DNA of 64,000 nt from Eutreptiella sp. 'Long Island Sound 2002' (taxonomy: Eukaryota; Euglenozoa; Euglenophyceae; Eutreptiales; Eutreptiaceae): the NCBI GenBank assembly GCA_964036045.1, contig OZ038380.1, forward strand, positions 185,803,798-185,867,797, read 5' to 3'. This document shows, in pieces, positions 1 to 12,584 of this stretch. The notes beneath the pieces are model-generated. The model had not been told where the DNA came from. It saw only the letters and a program-made list of their open reading frames with translations, and did not search any database. The position numbers and the translations under genes were made by a program. Position 1 is the stretch's first letter, and every line of letters begins with the position of its first letter.

Positions 1-1090
1 GCATCCAGCATGCTTGTCACATGGGAAGCCCCCCCCTCCCCTTCGCTTAGCTCACCTTGATTAGGTCTTATTTCCCCCTCTTTTCTAATTTTGTTTTAGT
101 CTCGTCTCATGCTTCTTTCAGCCTACTTTTTCCTGAAATTTCCCTTCTGAAATTGTACGTTTTGGTGTGGGAGGATGAATAGAGAGTAGTGCGGTTCTCT
201 TTCCGAAGATGTTCTACTGAGGTACCGCAGCACCCCACGAAACTGCATGTGCGCAATGCGGAATGCATGCATTGCATCGGAGATACAATCGCCTCAGCGC
301 GATGGTGGGCACGGCGGCCGAACACTACAGAGTGATGGTACGGGTGGGGCTTTTCGGAAGCTGCACGCTGGAAACGTTGCGGTACATCTGAAGAAGCAGA
401 TGGTGTGGCTTGAGCAGGATATGAATGGGACAGCAGTCAGTGTGCAACCTGCCCCTAGACAGTTACATCAGTTGCGTGCGGGGGGAGTTGCGCACTGATC
501 GGAGGATCTGGGGACCCCATGAGTCATCTCCTCCAGAGGTGAGACCGAAACTGACCCGAGGAAGCCATGCACAGCTCGAGGGCTTAAGATTCTGTATTCT
601 GAGGCAAATTTACCGCAATCCTGGAAGACGTATTGTTGGATAATCATGTCTTTTCCAAAGTGGCATTGGCCCAAGGGCCTGGCAGTACCCTGTGGTATCG
701 ATTGTGACTGTAACGCTCAAACAGTGTACGTCCCTGCAAGTTTGCAAACACGATACTGCTGGAAGGACACATTGGGTTGTATCAGTTGTAGGCTTCTGCC
801 ATGTTGAGTTGTATCACACCTGTTATATCTGAGCTTCACAAGGACCAGGCCAAAATTTTAGCATCAAACTGCAATCTCATGCTGGATGCCATAATTAGAT
901 ATATGGGATAGAAGCCACATTATGCACATTTTGAAGTGGCCCATTTCGTCATACACTGCTGTTTTTTTTTTGAATGGCTTTGCAGCGCTGCGCTGAGCAC
1001 GTTGTGGTTGTTGTTGATGAGTGAGTTGCTTTCTGTTCTGTGCGACAGTGTGCTCACGGTGATGCATGTATGCCATCAGCTGGGCGACCT

Positions 1091-1480
1091 GAAAATTGCT
1101 CTGCGGGGGGGGGTGACATGGACGCCCGCCGAAGGAGGGGGGGGGGGGTTGGAGAAATGGTTCCGTGTCGGGCCCTTTGTTTTGTGTAAGAATGGATGTT
1201 GGCGCCAAAGGCGCAGGAACACAAAATTTTGGCCCGAAAAAGTTTTTTCCACCAATAATAACCCCCCCCCCCCATTTGAGTAGTCAAAATGATCAGCGTG
1301 ACGTGGGTATCATTTTGAGCCATAGATGTTGGGTTGGACCCCCCCCCCCCCGGACCGGCAGGTCGGGCACCCCCGCCCTGAACCCCCCCTCCCGTCACGG
1401 CGGCCAAGGAGGGGGGGCGGGGGGTTGGGAAAATGGGCCTCCGTGTCAGCCCCCCCCCCCCCCCCCGCAGAGCAATTTTC
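1091..1480. repeat. Short inverted-repeat unit with G/C-run ends
   Basis: The sequence GAAAATTGCTCTGCGGGG at 1091 is repeated inverted at 1458-1480 (CCCCGCAGAGCAATTTTC), giving terminal inverted repeats of about 23 bases around a 390-bp unit. Inside, a degenerate direct repeat of about 55 bases (a GGAGGGGG run followed by a TTGG-AAATGG block) occurs near 1122-1165 and 1395-1452. No transposase is encoded. It could be a non-autonomous MITE-like unit or a foldback formed between G and C tracts. Confidence 0.45.
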
Positions 1481-1801
1481 TTCCCGCCCTGGCGCTCCCC
1501 TGGCACATATAAATTTCTCATCTTTCGGCGTCAATCGTCAGATTAGACCCGGCTGATGTGTATCATACCGTGTTGTGGAAAAACTCGGATGGTTGAGGGG
1601 ACCCTTCCTCACTTGCACCCGAGCCTCCACATGCGGTTCACTGTACATAAGTCAGTATATAATTTGTGCCGAACAGAAATGCTAAGTTTCGTCGCCTTGG
1701 CGTGAAGCAGGCGTGACGAGCTCTGATCCCCCGGGTCAATGGATCGGAGACCCCTGACCTGATGAAAAACAGGAAGTACAGGGACATAGAACTGTGGACA
1801 T

Positions 1802-1972
1802 TGAGGGTGCCTCAGCGCACCGCGCGCACCGCGCGCTGAGGCAGACGCGTCACTTACCGGTGAAATGCACACCTTTTTCAGACAGGTACCGCCGTTCTAA
1901 GTCAACCGGGCTACAGTCGCACCGCGCGCGCGCACCGCACGCACCGCGCGCACCGCGCGCGAGGCACCCTCA
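1802..1972. repeat. 171-bp inverted repeat with CGCACCGCG core
   Basis: Perfect 12-bp terminal inverted repeats, TGAGGGTGCCTC at 1802-1813 and GAGGCACCCTCA at 1961-1972, enclose blocks rich in CGCACCGCG alternating with unique sequence. The size and symmetry suggest a small MITE-like or foldback unit. No coding capacity. Confidence 0.5.
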
Positions 1973-4900
1973 TTGCGTCCTGCTACATGGTGCCAGCTGC
2001 TCTGGTTGCTGCACAACACATTGAAGTGGACGATTAGGAGTGTCTTTCTGACGTCGCATATGGCACCCATGCCCATGTGGTGTACCACTGCGAGCGTGCA
2101 GTTCAAGAGTGCAGGTAGAGCTCTTATGTCGACGAGGTTTCCTTGCATGCCGCTGAATTGGCACTTGGCCTATGCTTCTTGTGGTGGTGGTGATGATGAT
2201 TTTGAGTGCGCGAGGATATTTTGTGCGTGCGTACGTGCGTGCGCCTGTGTGCCACGCCCTGCTGCAACAAGGACCAGGAACTCTGAACAGCGGTTTGTAG
2301 AGGGCCGCCACCAGCCCGAGGCACTGTCTCGTCTCTGTGGTGTGTGGGAACGTTTGTGCGTGCCGTGCGTGCGCCTTTTTTTTGGAATGCTGCTGTGACC
2401 AGTCCTATTTGCTGGGGCGGCTTTTCCTGGCATCTCCCAGATGATGCGTGGCCGCAAGGCATGCACTGATGGTCGTACATCCCTCTATTTGGGACTGTTT
2501 GGTGAAACACCCCAGACAGACCAGCACGTGAAACCGTAATGGACCGTGGCGTGGCCGTGATTCCCCTCCCCAAGAGGGGCCGAAGTCAGGACTGGGGGAT
2601 GAACCAAAAAAAAAAAAGCCCCATGTGCCGGGGCGATTTGCTGACAATGCACGGACCTCGCTTCGGCGGTGCAACTCGGATTGCACTTCCATTCATCAGA
2701 TGCCAGAACCTCTTGAACCCTGCTGCTGTAGAGTGCGGGAACCTTCTTCTGAGTGCTTTGTTGTAACATACCGCTCCTTTGTACACAGGCCTGACGAAAC
2801 AACAACAACAACAACGCCTCTATGCACAGACCTTGGGTCACCTAATTCTTTTTCTGTGTGTGAGTATACTATAGATGTCTTCTTTGCCAACAAGAACAAC
2901 AGACATTTCAGTTAGACAATCAGCATTTCCAAAGTTGTTTGTTTTTTTATCTTTCTTCTCTCCCTCAGAAGCTACACACACTGAAATAGATCCTCTGTTC
3001 CATTCTTTCGCCAATTTGATGGAACCTCAGCTGCGCTGGATTTGGCCACATATAAGGTAACCCCGTGTGTCAGCAAGGCTTAGATCCAGAACGGAGGCTT
3101 GCGCATGAAACCTGTGTGGTATTCACTGCGCAGTTGCGACTCAAAAGAACACCCTCAACAGTCTCTAAAGTCAGTCTGTGTGAGACTTCGTTTTCAGCTT
3201 TGGTTGAGGGTGTCCCGAAGGATTCTTTGAATTGTTTTCTGGACCCTGCAGCTGCAAGCTGGCGAGGAGGGCACAAAATATCCCCTGTTTGCTACCCTCT
3301 TAGTCATCCCACAGGTTTGACGAGCAGCATGATTGCTTTTTGGGTTGTTCATGCAGGCTGCTAACCTTCAGGGTACTCCGTCTCCGTGGGACAATGGGGG
3401 AGCTGCGTCCACATGTGATCAGTCCAGTGAGTGCGTTTGTATTTGAGAGAAAGAGACAGAGACAGAGAGAGTAAAGTGGATGGTCGAGAGGGACACAGAG
3501 CGTGTGTTGTAGCTACCACAGACACCTGGTGCGTGGAATGTTCGTCGCACACAAGTGCATGTACTTTCAAAAAGAGGGCGTTGGAAGGGGTGCCTGGAGG
3601 CATTTCGTAAGGATGCGTGGAGTGCAGTCATTCCCAGGACGCAATTGCGCACGCTTCTTTTCCGCATGTGCTGTGTGTGTCCGTGTGCTTACGTCTGCGC
3701 CCTCTGCAGTGAAATCTCCTTTTTTTTTTCCCACAAGTCTGACTGAACTTGCTCTTTTCCGTCCACGCCTGCCATTGAGACCAGCGGAACACCTCCTGTG
3801 TTGTGCCAATAGCAGCTCATGGGTTAAGAATATATAATATGGCGCTGGTTGTTAGTGATACACGGAGAGCAGCAGTTCTGGGGCATGCATTTCTGGCGAT
3901 ACCTCTTCTCTACTCTTGCTTCCTTGCGCTACACATGCTGCGTTCTGCTCTCCTCATCTCATCTGATCTGTTCTGGTTTCACAGCTTTGATTGCTGTCAA
4001 GAAACCCAGCATCCCCATCTCTGTAATTCTGAGCACTCCATGAACAAGGCGATTAATAGATTTCCATTGGGTCTGGACCAAAAAAAAAGAAAGTGGCAGG
4101 AGTTAGCAGGACCTGGGGGCAGCATTAAGTGTCCATGTCTTGTTTCACGGTCTGCAGTAGGCTCAAATTGCAGCTTGTGTTTGGGCTTCGTTGACAGCTT
4201 CCGCTTCAGCTTGGACCTGCCCTCAGGATCATGTCCCAGTGTAGAGCTCTGTGCATAGTGTGGCCCAGAGTCAACCTGAATAGCCTGAGCTTGGGCTGGG
4301 AAGCTGTGGATTGGTTCCGGCTGTTTGACTGTCAGGAGCTCACTGCGAGTGGCCTTAAGTGGCCGGGATCATCCTGGGATCATCCACTTTAGGGCTGGTC
4401 TTGTATTGTGAGCCATACCTGATCCACTTTGAGGCTGTCCTCCTTGAGCCTGATCTGACGTGTCCCAACCCCCCCCAAACACCAGAGTGTTCATATGGTG
4501 TCTTTCCGAACACCCTCACATGGGTGTGCAGGTGTTTGGGGCACATGGGTCCATCCTTGCCAAGGAAATCAGTCATGGTGGGCCGGACTTGTCATACCCC
4601 CATGAAGGGCGAGGAGCACTGGGCACGGTGTGCACACAGTGCAGAAATTAAAGCATGGCAGATCTTAGGGGCCTATGAAGGGTAAGTTGATTGTAGACCA
4701 AAAACTGCATATAAAACTGCCAGGCATGTTGTTGCATTTCAGGTGAACCGTGCCCTTTACATCCCCACCCCACCCCTCTAAGAGCGGCACACCTCAAATT
4801 TTTTTGAATGTGAACAAGAAGGATGGTTTTCCCGTTTCTGCTGTATGTCCGGCCGTTGTCCATGGCAACCTTAGTTGTGAATTGTGATACCGTCGTTCCA

Positions 4901-6683
4901 AAGGTTGGGAGATTGTGTTGTAGCCCTGTTCTCCCCACCCCGGAATGTCTTATCCGAGCATTTGATTGCTCTACTAGCCTCCATTTTGTATCATGAGCCA
5001 TCAAAAATCTTGAACGCCCACGTCCATGGGCAGCTGCTATCCGGGGTTCGCCCGAGTACACTCAATGACACCTTGAGTGTCAAGAACTCAAAAAAGGGGG
5101 GGGGGGCTTGATGGGCTCGATGACACCAAAACACAGGATTGGGAGAAGGTACGCCAAGAGCGGGCCAGGGAGCAAATGCAGTACATATCCCTTTGCAAGG
5201 GAGTCCAGCACCACGCCCTGAGTTGTTGCATTTAGAGCCGCTCTCCATCTATTGAACTTCCGCTCACCAAGCACATTGGTCACACCGCTATTGTCATGCT
5301 AGTGGGTGGGAGACACCATGCCCTCAAAAAGGGAGTCCAAGAACACCTCGGCGAATTAGCATGCATGGCAAACACCATGGCCCACAATGTCACACATTAC
5401 GCAAGGCCGGTACTACATGTCACTTGTGTGCATACATACTACACCATCATAGCTACACGCAAACACAAGGCTGTCAAAACCATGATCTCCCCATTAATGA
5501 AGTATATCAACCTCGTGAGGCAGCACCTCCTAGATTTGGACTAGCCGGAACATGTCACCTTGACGGACCCCACCTAGGCCCCCCATGGAGGTGCCAAGAG
5601 GGCAAAAACTCATCATAGGAGCAAGATGGAGTTGGACAGCCCGCGGGATGCGGTGTGGCTTTGCGGAGGAGGTCTTCTTGCAAATGGGTGAAGGGGGGTG
5701 CAACTCTATGTTGTCGTCCGCCAACACTGTCATAACTCTACATATAGTTGACACCACCTCACGGTGCATGCTTGTGGTGCAGGTTCGCCGCATGTATAGT
5801 TTGTTGTACTGATGGACTCCGAACACTGTGTTTGATTGCAAAAAAAAAGGTTGGAAACACTCACCAGCCGTTTGCCAAACCCTCGAAAAATGCATTGTTT
5901 TTTCGGCCATCTTAGCCGCCAAGGTGCCTGCGGGACATCAGGTTTACCTTGATGATGTCTTTCTCCATGACAAGAAAAGGCGCTTTTTGAGCACAGAAGA
6001 ACGGATGTGGTGCACAAACTCCTGAAAGCAGGGTTTATCAACAGTGTAAAAAGTGAACTCAAGCTTACAATGAAGATCATTTTCATTGGCAAAGAGATGG
6101 TCACCATACGCAAGACCATCAAAAATCAGCCGGTCGTGCTGACCGGGGCTTTCATAATGTGGACCAGGGGCGTGGGGTCAAGAAAAATGTCTGCTGCTGA
6201 CCTTTTGTGTCTCCTTGGCCGTATCCAATTGTTGGCGTGCCTAGGATCATTGTCTTGCTTTTTGTAGATGCCTGCCATGCAGCCAACCAAGGAAAGGGTA
6301 GATTCACCAAGGGGGGGCCACTGGAACAACCCCGATGTTCTCCCTCGGCGCTCAATCTTTTTAACCCCCCCTCCCCCCGCCAAAGATGGACCTGTTTATT
6401 TTACTGACACAACATTGCCAATGCGCGAGGGTGCCAGGCATAGTGTTAGTATCATGGGCCTTAAGGTTTGCACCGCTCCCGTTGCTGCCCCCCATGGGGC
6501 CGTTCCATGCTGCAGGCAAAATTTTATGGTCTATATATGGCAACCAAAAGCAACCTATGAGGGACACAACACCGCCACCCTTGGCATTGATAGTGACACA
6601 ACGCGGCTTCAGGCATTGCATCAAAGGGCCACCGCACACTGCACTGTGCAAGATAGGCTACTCAGACACTTACCCTCCCCCCC

Positions 6684-7437
6684 CTTGTAATAGCCATGCC
6701 CTTGTCCAAGCTATAGTATGCGTAGGGACCGTATTAATTTGGTACCTAATTTTAATTCGGTACCAAATGTAGTGTCGCCACATAAGACATGGGTTTGGTG
6801 ACAAATTTGCCAGTTACAAAGGGTCATGTACACATTTGTTGTGAGTGTTTGCCCACTTGAACCCAGTTTGCTCTGATTTTGGGAATATTTCTACACTATC
6901 CCCCTTTCTTGCATCAGCTCATCATGCAATCTTCTCTTTAATCCCGATGAAGTTATTTGGGCTAAGGTTGCCCGGGTGTGTGGGGAATGGCCTATGTATT
7001 TGATGAGAAGTTGTATTTTACAAGAGACCACACACAAGGCAATTTCATTCGTAGGAATTTGAAGTTGCCCGACCCAAACCAGCCCCTAAACCTCGGGCAA
7101 AGGCATCTTCAAAGGCATCTTCAAGTGGTGAGCATGTGCAATTGTTCCGCATGGTGTATGATTGCAGGAAGGGTTTCCAAGCCAAACATTTGTGGGCTTC
7201 TCATGCCTCGTTGCTTGTATGAACATGGGTATGAATCTGAAGTTTCATGTTTCAAACAACTTCTTGTGTTTACATGCCTTTGGGAACGTGGGTGGAGGTT
7301 GAGGTGCACTCATACCGTGCATTCACTCACATGTGTGTCGGCAGTTGTATGTGTTGTGCGCAAGCCACGCCCTTGTCTAAGCTACAGTAGGCGTAGGGAC
7401 CTTATTAATTCCGTACTTTTGTGTAGCTATTACAAAG
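6684..7437. repeat. 754-bp unit with inverted ends and internal direct repeats
   Basis: The left end CTTGTAATAGC at 6684-6694 is mirrored at the right by GCTATTACAAAG (ending 7437), and both ends abut C or G runs. A direct repeat of about 52 bases (6692-6743 and 7361-7416, containing GCGTAGGGACC) sits just inside each end. No protein domain is visible. Probably a non-autonomous element or tandem insertion pair. Confidence 0.4.
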
Positions 7438-8059
7438 GGGGGGGGGTATGTTGGCTGCACCTGTGGAGTGGCCTCAAAGTAGTACTCTTCAGAGTAAACT
7501 ATGCGGACAACCCCACGGACCCTATGTCCGGATTGCGCTTCTTCCCTTCGCTACGACAGGTCATGAAAGAAACGGATGCACGGTGTGTGCTCTAGCAAAT
7601 GGTTGCTCAACCTTTTGCCCACCTCCAAGCCATTGAAGCTCTTCCCTGGTCTGTGCACACGTGACCCCCCCACCCCCAAGCCTGTGTCTTGAGTTCGCCA
7701 CGCTAGGCTATCGAATGTTTCATAGGCTGGCTCGGATTATGCTGAGCATGGACCCTCCCTTACGGCAATCCAGGTTGTTTGGGCCACGCATCAGGATACT
7801 CTTCATCTGAGTCGCTCGTGAGTATCCGTTGCTTCATTCGCCCCAAGCCTGTGCATTACCTCTAGCTTGCATTTGTGTGTTTTTTAATTAGGTCACCCCC
7901 CCCCCCCCCCCAAGCCTGTGCCTCCTGTGCCTCCTGTGTGTGCTTGCGTGTGTTGCATCTTGGCCTGCAGAACAAATGCATTTGTTGTATCCAAGGCAAT
8001 GCCTTTATGTCTGTGTTATATCTCTGTTGTGTGCCACCACATCGCCTCCGGGGACAATC

Positions 8060-8157
8060 GTAGCATTGGACAGCTATGATCCTTGATTCCGAGAAATTTC
8101 CCAGTGCAGTTGTGGTGAGTGGGCTTCGCTAGCTTGCCATGCCCCGAACCCCCCCCC
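8060..8157 (+). repeat. Dispersed repeat copy 1, ends in poly(C)
   Basis: This segment, with GATCCTTGATTCC and GGCTTCGC-AGCTTGCCATG followed by GAA and a C run, is repeated with divergence at 9300-9408. The shared order of motifs over about 100 bases, both ending in the same poly(C), marks it as a copy of a dispersed repeat. Confidence 0.5.
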
Positions 8158-9299
8158 CGTCAAATTTTTTTGCATCCAAGGCATTGCATTTCTCCATGCA
8201 ATCAAGGAAATCACAGTTTTTTTCCCATTTTGGCCATGGATGTTGATCATGTTGTCATGTTCCGTGCTGCTGTCATCCATTTCGAACATTCACAAGCAAT
8301 CTTGTGTTTGATGCCTGAACTCTGCTTGTAGGGCTCTTTTCATGCATGGGGCCTGTAAGGTTTCTTTTCGTCCATGGGGCCAACGGGACTGTCAAAAATA
8401 CTCTAAGAGGTGTGCGCAGTACGTGCGCAGTGTGCATGAGCACCAAAGCGTCTCCAGTGTGGGTAGATAACCGTGGCCTATAATCTGACTTTGACACAGA
8501 ATTTCAATGAAGTTGGAGCATGACAATTGGCTGGGCTTATCCTTAGGCTTAGCCTTAGGTTAAGGTACAGCAATCAGATGGGAACGAGGATGCCAAACAT
8601 GTAGTTTTCTGTGGTTTCAATATGTTCGTTAATTTTTCATGCGCTTGCATTTGTAGCTGTCTCTTCCCCAACCATGACCATAAGGAGCTGAATCAGGGAT
8701 GGGTTGGGAGCTCGAAAATCGAGGGAGAAAGCAGAAACCTGCCAGGCCAGTTGGTATATATAAAAACCACCCCACCCTGCCGAGACATTACAACAAAAGG
8801 AGATGTGTTGCCGAGCCAATTTGAAATGGGAAAAGAATTTTCAGAAATTCACCTATATGTTCGACAGTGCTGCTGAGCCAGCACGAGCATACTTTTTTGT
8901 TGAATGCATATTTGTCTTTCAATAATGTGCGACGGCCTTTGAGGCATTTGCTTTGGTGGCCAAAGCTGTAAACGCAGGTTTCCGTGTAATCGCCAGCTCC
9001 AAAAAAGACATTCATCTGTGTTGAGACCTTCATGCAGATTTTCTTATTTTTTCCTGCCAAATTCTATGATTCCATTTTGTTAACCGCTTGACGCTTCAAG
9101 ACACATATCATGTGCTTTGTGTTGTGATCATGTTGCATTGTGTATTCCGTATAGAGCCACGTTGAGTGCAGTGTGTTTGCTCACCAACCTGATTGCTGAG
9201 AATGGCATTTGGATGTCGTGGCGGACGATGCATGGTTTGCATAGGGGGGGGGGGGCGGGCGTGGCAGTTGCCTCTGCATTTTATGGTATCACCTTGTGG

Positions 9300-9408
9300 G
9301 ATAATGGTAGCATCATCTCTGATCCTTGATTCCAAGAGATTCTTGAGTGCCTGGTGAGCAGGCTTCGCCGGCTTGCCATGGCTTGAACCCCCCCCCCCCC
9401 CCCCAAAG
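9300..9408 (+). repeat. Dispersed repeat copy 2, ends in poly(C) at LINE junction
   Basis: Second copy of the repeat at 8060-8157. Its terminal C run (about 9389-9406) is directly followed by LINE reverse transcriptase sequence, so the poly(C) marks the 5' truncation point of the LINE. Confidence 0.5.
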
Positions 9409-9411
9409 CTT

Positions 9412-10640
9412 CATGAAGAAGGGATCGTCGCCGGGATTAGACGGGATCCCGGTTGAGGTCTACTTAGCAATGGCAGAGGTGTTCATCCCTCCTCTGACTA
9501 TGGCGATCAAACGTTGTCTTCAACAGCGTCAGGTGCCAGCACAATGGCTGGTAAGCTTGCAGCGAAATATACCAAAGGGTCGGGCAGCGGACACAGTTGG
9601 CGAGATGCGACCTATTGCATTACAGACGGTGATTTGGAAATGGATGGCTACAACCATCCTAGTCCTCATAGAGGACGCGTTGCAGGTAGCAGTGCCACTA
9701 GCCCAAAAGGGGTTTCTGAAAAATAGACAAATGCTCCAGCACATAATAAACGCCAAGGGATTGTGGCACTCGGAGACAGAGGGCACATTTCTGTCATTGG
9801 ACTTCGCCAAAGCTTATGATTCAGTATCACACAGCTTCTTTGCAGCAGGCATGCAGTTCTTGGGAATGCCGACTGAGATCACAGAGCTGCTAGTGCATTC
9901 ACTATCAGGACAGGTGCAGTTCTGTGTGGACAATGGTGTGGTTCTTGGCATTTCCATGCAGCCGGAGTCTGGGATTCGCCAAGGCGACCCACTATCTCCG
10001 CCAATCTTTGCGTTACTAACAGTCTGCCTGGTGTTCCAGTTCCGGAAACGGTGTCCGGAAGCACAGCTAATGCTGTATGCAGATGACTTATCAATATGGA
10101 TACCTTGGGGGGGATGAGGAAGCTCTGAAACAGGCAGAACGAGCTATGAGTCTGCCCAATGAGTTCGGAAAGTTCTCGGGACTACATGTCAATCCGTCCA
10201 AGTCTTTTGCGGTACTCAAACGGGTGTGCGGTCCGTTGCCAGAGTGCTATGTTGGGTTGGAAGTGCGGGAAAGAGTCAAGTACCTGGGTGTTTTAATTGG
10301 ACAGGGGAATGCGGAGCAGGCTTATGCTGGTCCAATGGCTAAAATGAAGTCCACGGCGACTTTTCTAAAAACATTACCATTGGATCTGTGGGAACGTGCT
10401 GAAATCTACAAGGTGTGGGTGCACCCTGTGGTGCAGTTAACAGCACAAGTGTATGTACCATCACAGAAGGTGTTGACGACTCTCAATGTTATATTCAAAA
10501 TCGCCTTGGGGATCTCCATATGGGACCTCAGCCCAGCGATGTTGGCGCTGCCGTACAACCAAGGTGGAGTGTGGGCGTACCCACTGGGTCTCCTCGCGAT
10601 TTCAGTATGGGCGCTTGTTCCAAACTGTTCTAAAGGATAA
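9412..10640 (+). pseudogene. LINE reverse transcriptase fragment
   Basis: The RT fingers and palm begin with GSSPGLDGIPVEVY, followed by FLSLDFAKAYDSV (the first catalytic aspartate), GIRQGDPLSP and the catalytic motif YADD at 10076-10087. A frame change at the G7 run 10107-10113 moves the reading into the next frame, which continues with FSGLHVNPSKS and VKYLGVLIG, both typical of the LINE RT thumb region. The first in-frame start-like codon is a GTG at 9347, inside the flanking repeat, so no true start is present. Family assignment is secure; the copy is inactive because of the frame breaks unless the G run is a sequence error. Confidence 0.85.
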
Positions 10641-11534
10641 AGTCTGCTTCTCAGGCCAATGGGTAGCGAATTTCGAGCAGTGGGCGGAGTCAATTGGGCT
10701 GTCCCTGAGGCAATCTTTCTTGCTATATCTGCGGCTAGCTGTGGTAAAAATGAGCGCGCGAACGTGGCTGCAAGCATCAGTGCTCACGTTTTCGCGGTTG
10801 CGCCAGCGGGCGGCAGCTCCGCCCTTGGTGGGAATACCCAGCAACATGCCGCTGTGGCACAACGTGGTCTTCAGAAAAAAACTGGGGCATACCTATTATT
10901 CTCCGAGTCTCGTGCGCAACGGGATTAGCACTTTGGCACAAATTGTGATGGGAGGAGAGTTGCAGGCGGTGGTGAAACTACCTCTGACACGGACGCCGTG
11001 TATCGGACGAAAATACCACAAGTGCTTGCTTTACCGGTGCAGGATTTGCCTAAAGTGTGGACGCAACCCATTCAGAAAATGCTAGCAGTGCTTTGCCCGC
11101 TAGAGCCGCCACAAAAACGGCAGGAGCAAGAGGTGCGGGAACAGTTAGCGCAACTCAAGCTACCGGGGGCGCAACGAGAAATTATGCGAAGGGCGCTGTG
11201 GAAAAATCTAGCAGTGGGGGCGCGCACGCAGCACGCATATCATCAGCCCAACTGCATTTTATGCTGTGTACCCGAAACTATCAAACATGTGCTTGCAGCG
11301 TGCAAATTCTGGCCAGTGGCCGTGGATATTGTGCGTAAAGGCTTTGGCCCGGTATGGGGCCGAGACGGGGCCATGTGTCCCATGGATACGTTGCTTGTAG
11401 CTCAGCCACTGTTTTCGCTGAGCACCACGCAGGGACTGGTGCTATGGGCGGCGGCGAGAGCGTCCTGGGTCCTGCGATGTGATGCAAAATTTAGATCGCC
11501 GTCGGTGGCAATGCCTGACTTTGTAGTAGCCTAG
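10600..11534 (+). pseudogene. LINE post-RT region with zf-RVT zinc motif
   Basis: Continues the LINE ORF after two further frame changes (about 10600 and 10995). The zinc motif is of the form C-x2-C-x7-H-x4-C (CILC...H...C, near 11250-11310), matching the zf-RVT region that lies between RT and RNase H in many plant and protist LINEs. The two other copies in this window carry the same motif with identical spacing, which supports the reading. Confidence 0.7.
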
Positions 11535-12347
11535 ATGACACTTGTAGAGGTGTGGGCGTCAGCACCACAGTCATCATTTGTGAGGCAAGAGGCCAAGCAT
11601 CTGTGCAACTGTCTAAGAAAATTCTCGGATGGAGATCAACCATTTCCCTCCATGCAGCCACAGGGGGCAATTGTCAGAGGATGGGGGGTACAGGTGCCAA
11701 AAAAGGCAAACTGCGCATCGGTTTTGCCGGGCCTGCTGCAGAGAATTGACGCTAAAGCAAAGCAAGGATGGGATGTGGCATTTGTTGATGGGTCCAAGCA
11801 GGAGACAGGTGGTCTGCATCATGCAGGTTATGGTGTGTGGTTTGGGGACAATGACGCTCGCAATGAGGAGCTACCGCTATTGAACACAGAGCGGCAATCT
11901 ATAACTCGGGCAGAGCTGAGAGCAGCCCTTCGGGCTGTATATCATAAATGCCCCGGACGGCATCTCCTGGTGGTGACAGACTCGGAACTGGTGTAAAAAG
12001 GGTTAACAGGAAAATGCAACAAGTGGTTCAGGCACAAAAGGGTGGGCTCCACGGGACCGTTGGCGCATGTTGATCTGTGGGAGGATTTGTGGGGGCAGTG
12101 GTAGCTACTAGGGGACAGTTTCGATGTGCTATGGGTGCCGTCACATGTGGGGATCACGGGAAATGAGCATGCCGACGCCAAGGCGTCCAAGGGAGCGAGA
12201 AAGGCATATGAATGTGTCATGAAACAAAAATCAGTGCAGGATATCGGGGGGGAGTTGGGACTGCAGGAAATGCCTGACTCGTATGACACGGATTCAAACT
12301 GCTCGGGGGGGTCCCACATTTTAGAGGAATTGAATGAGGACAACTGA
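11535..12347 (+). pseudogene. LINE RNase H domain, interrupted by stop codons
   Basis: RNase H motifs appear in order: FVDGSK (first Asp), RAELRAAL (Glu), VTDSELV (second Asp) and, beyond a stop at about 11994, WVPSHVGITGNEHAD (His and last Asp). The domain would remove RNA from the RNA-DNA hybrid. The stop between the third and fourth motifs, and another near 12102, break the domain. A tail with KQKSVQDIGGELGLQEMP resembles the C-terminal end of the LINE copy at 56866. Confidence 0.75.
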
Positions 12348-12349
12348 GA

Positions 12350-12584
12350 GAACTGGCCCAAGCGGTGTCGGTACAGCTAATCGGGGCCATGGGGAGGGCA
12401 GAGTGAGGTGACCTGCGAACAATGCTATGTTTGTGAACAAACAGTGGTGCAGTGCAGCAGAAAAATGTTGTTGGCGATGACCTATGACCTGTGTCACGGG
12501 GGTCATATGGTAGCTGAGTATCCGTTGCTTCACACCCCAAAGCTTTACTTAGTAGGAGAACCATCACCCCCCCCCCCCCCCGCC
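12350..12584 (+). other. LINE copy 1 tail and poly(C) junction
   Basis: Noncoding tail after LINE copy 1. It contains GTCATATGGTAGCTGAGTAT near 12502, which is also found downstream of the LINE copy at 58228 and in part near 7822, so it is the family 3' tail. A poly(C) run near 12567-12582 then leads into the next LINE fragment. Confidence 0.55.

Larger units (their letters stand above)
1..9408. other. Gene-poor leading segment, no supported coding gene
   Basis: I see no reading frame here with recognisable domains; the open stretches are short, overlap on several strands and often run through homopolymers. The stretch holds many C or G tracts (around 1105, 1261, 1340, 1450, 5095, 6365, 7438, 7893, 8148, 9245 and 9390), three inverted-repeat units and one dispersed repeat pair, listed separately. 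Near 7709-7735 there is a reverse-complement match to the 3' tail of the LINE copy at 58130-58153, and near 7822 a direct match to the tail motif GTATCCGTTGCTTCA of the same family, so old LINE tails are scattered here. Confidence 0.6.
9409..12347 (+). mobile_element. LINE-type non-LTR retrotransposon, 5'-truncated and degenerate (copy 1)
   Basis: The conceptual product runs in the order reverse transcriptase, thumb, zf-RVT zinc motif and RNase H, as in LINE ORF2 proteins with a C-terminal RNase H. No endonuclease domain precedes the RT, so the copy is 5'-truncated at a poly(C) junction. Frameshifts lie near 10107-10113 (a run of seven G), 10600 and 10995, and in-frame stops follow at 11994 and in the RNase H region. 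It cannot move on its own in this state. Confidence 0.85.

Noticed and set aside
3500-4700. Plus-strand frames around 3502-4685 as possible host genes
   Set aside because: Short, with no domain and no coherent exon structure; codon content is not distinguishable from noncoding sequence.
10077-10640. Separate gene starting at 10077 after the LINE RT
   Set aside because: It is the same LINE protein in a shifted frame after the G7 run; it has the RT thumb motif KYLGVLIG and overlaps the YADD motif.
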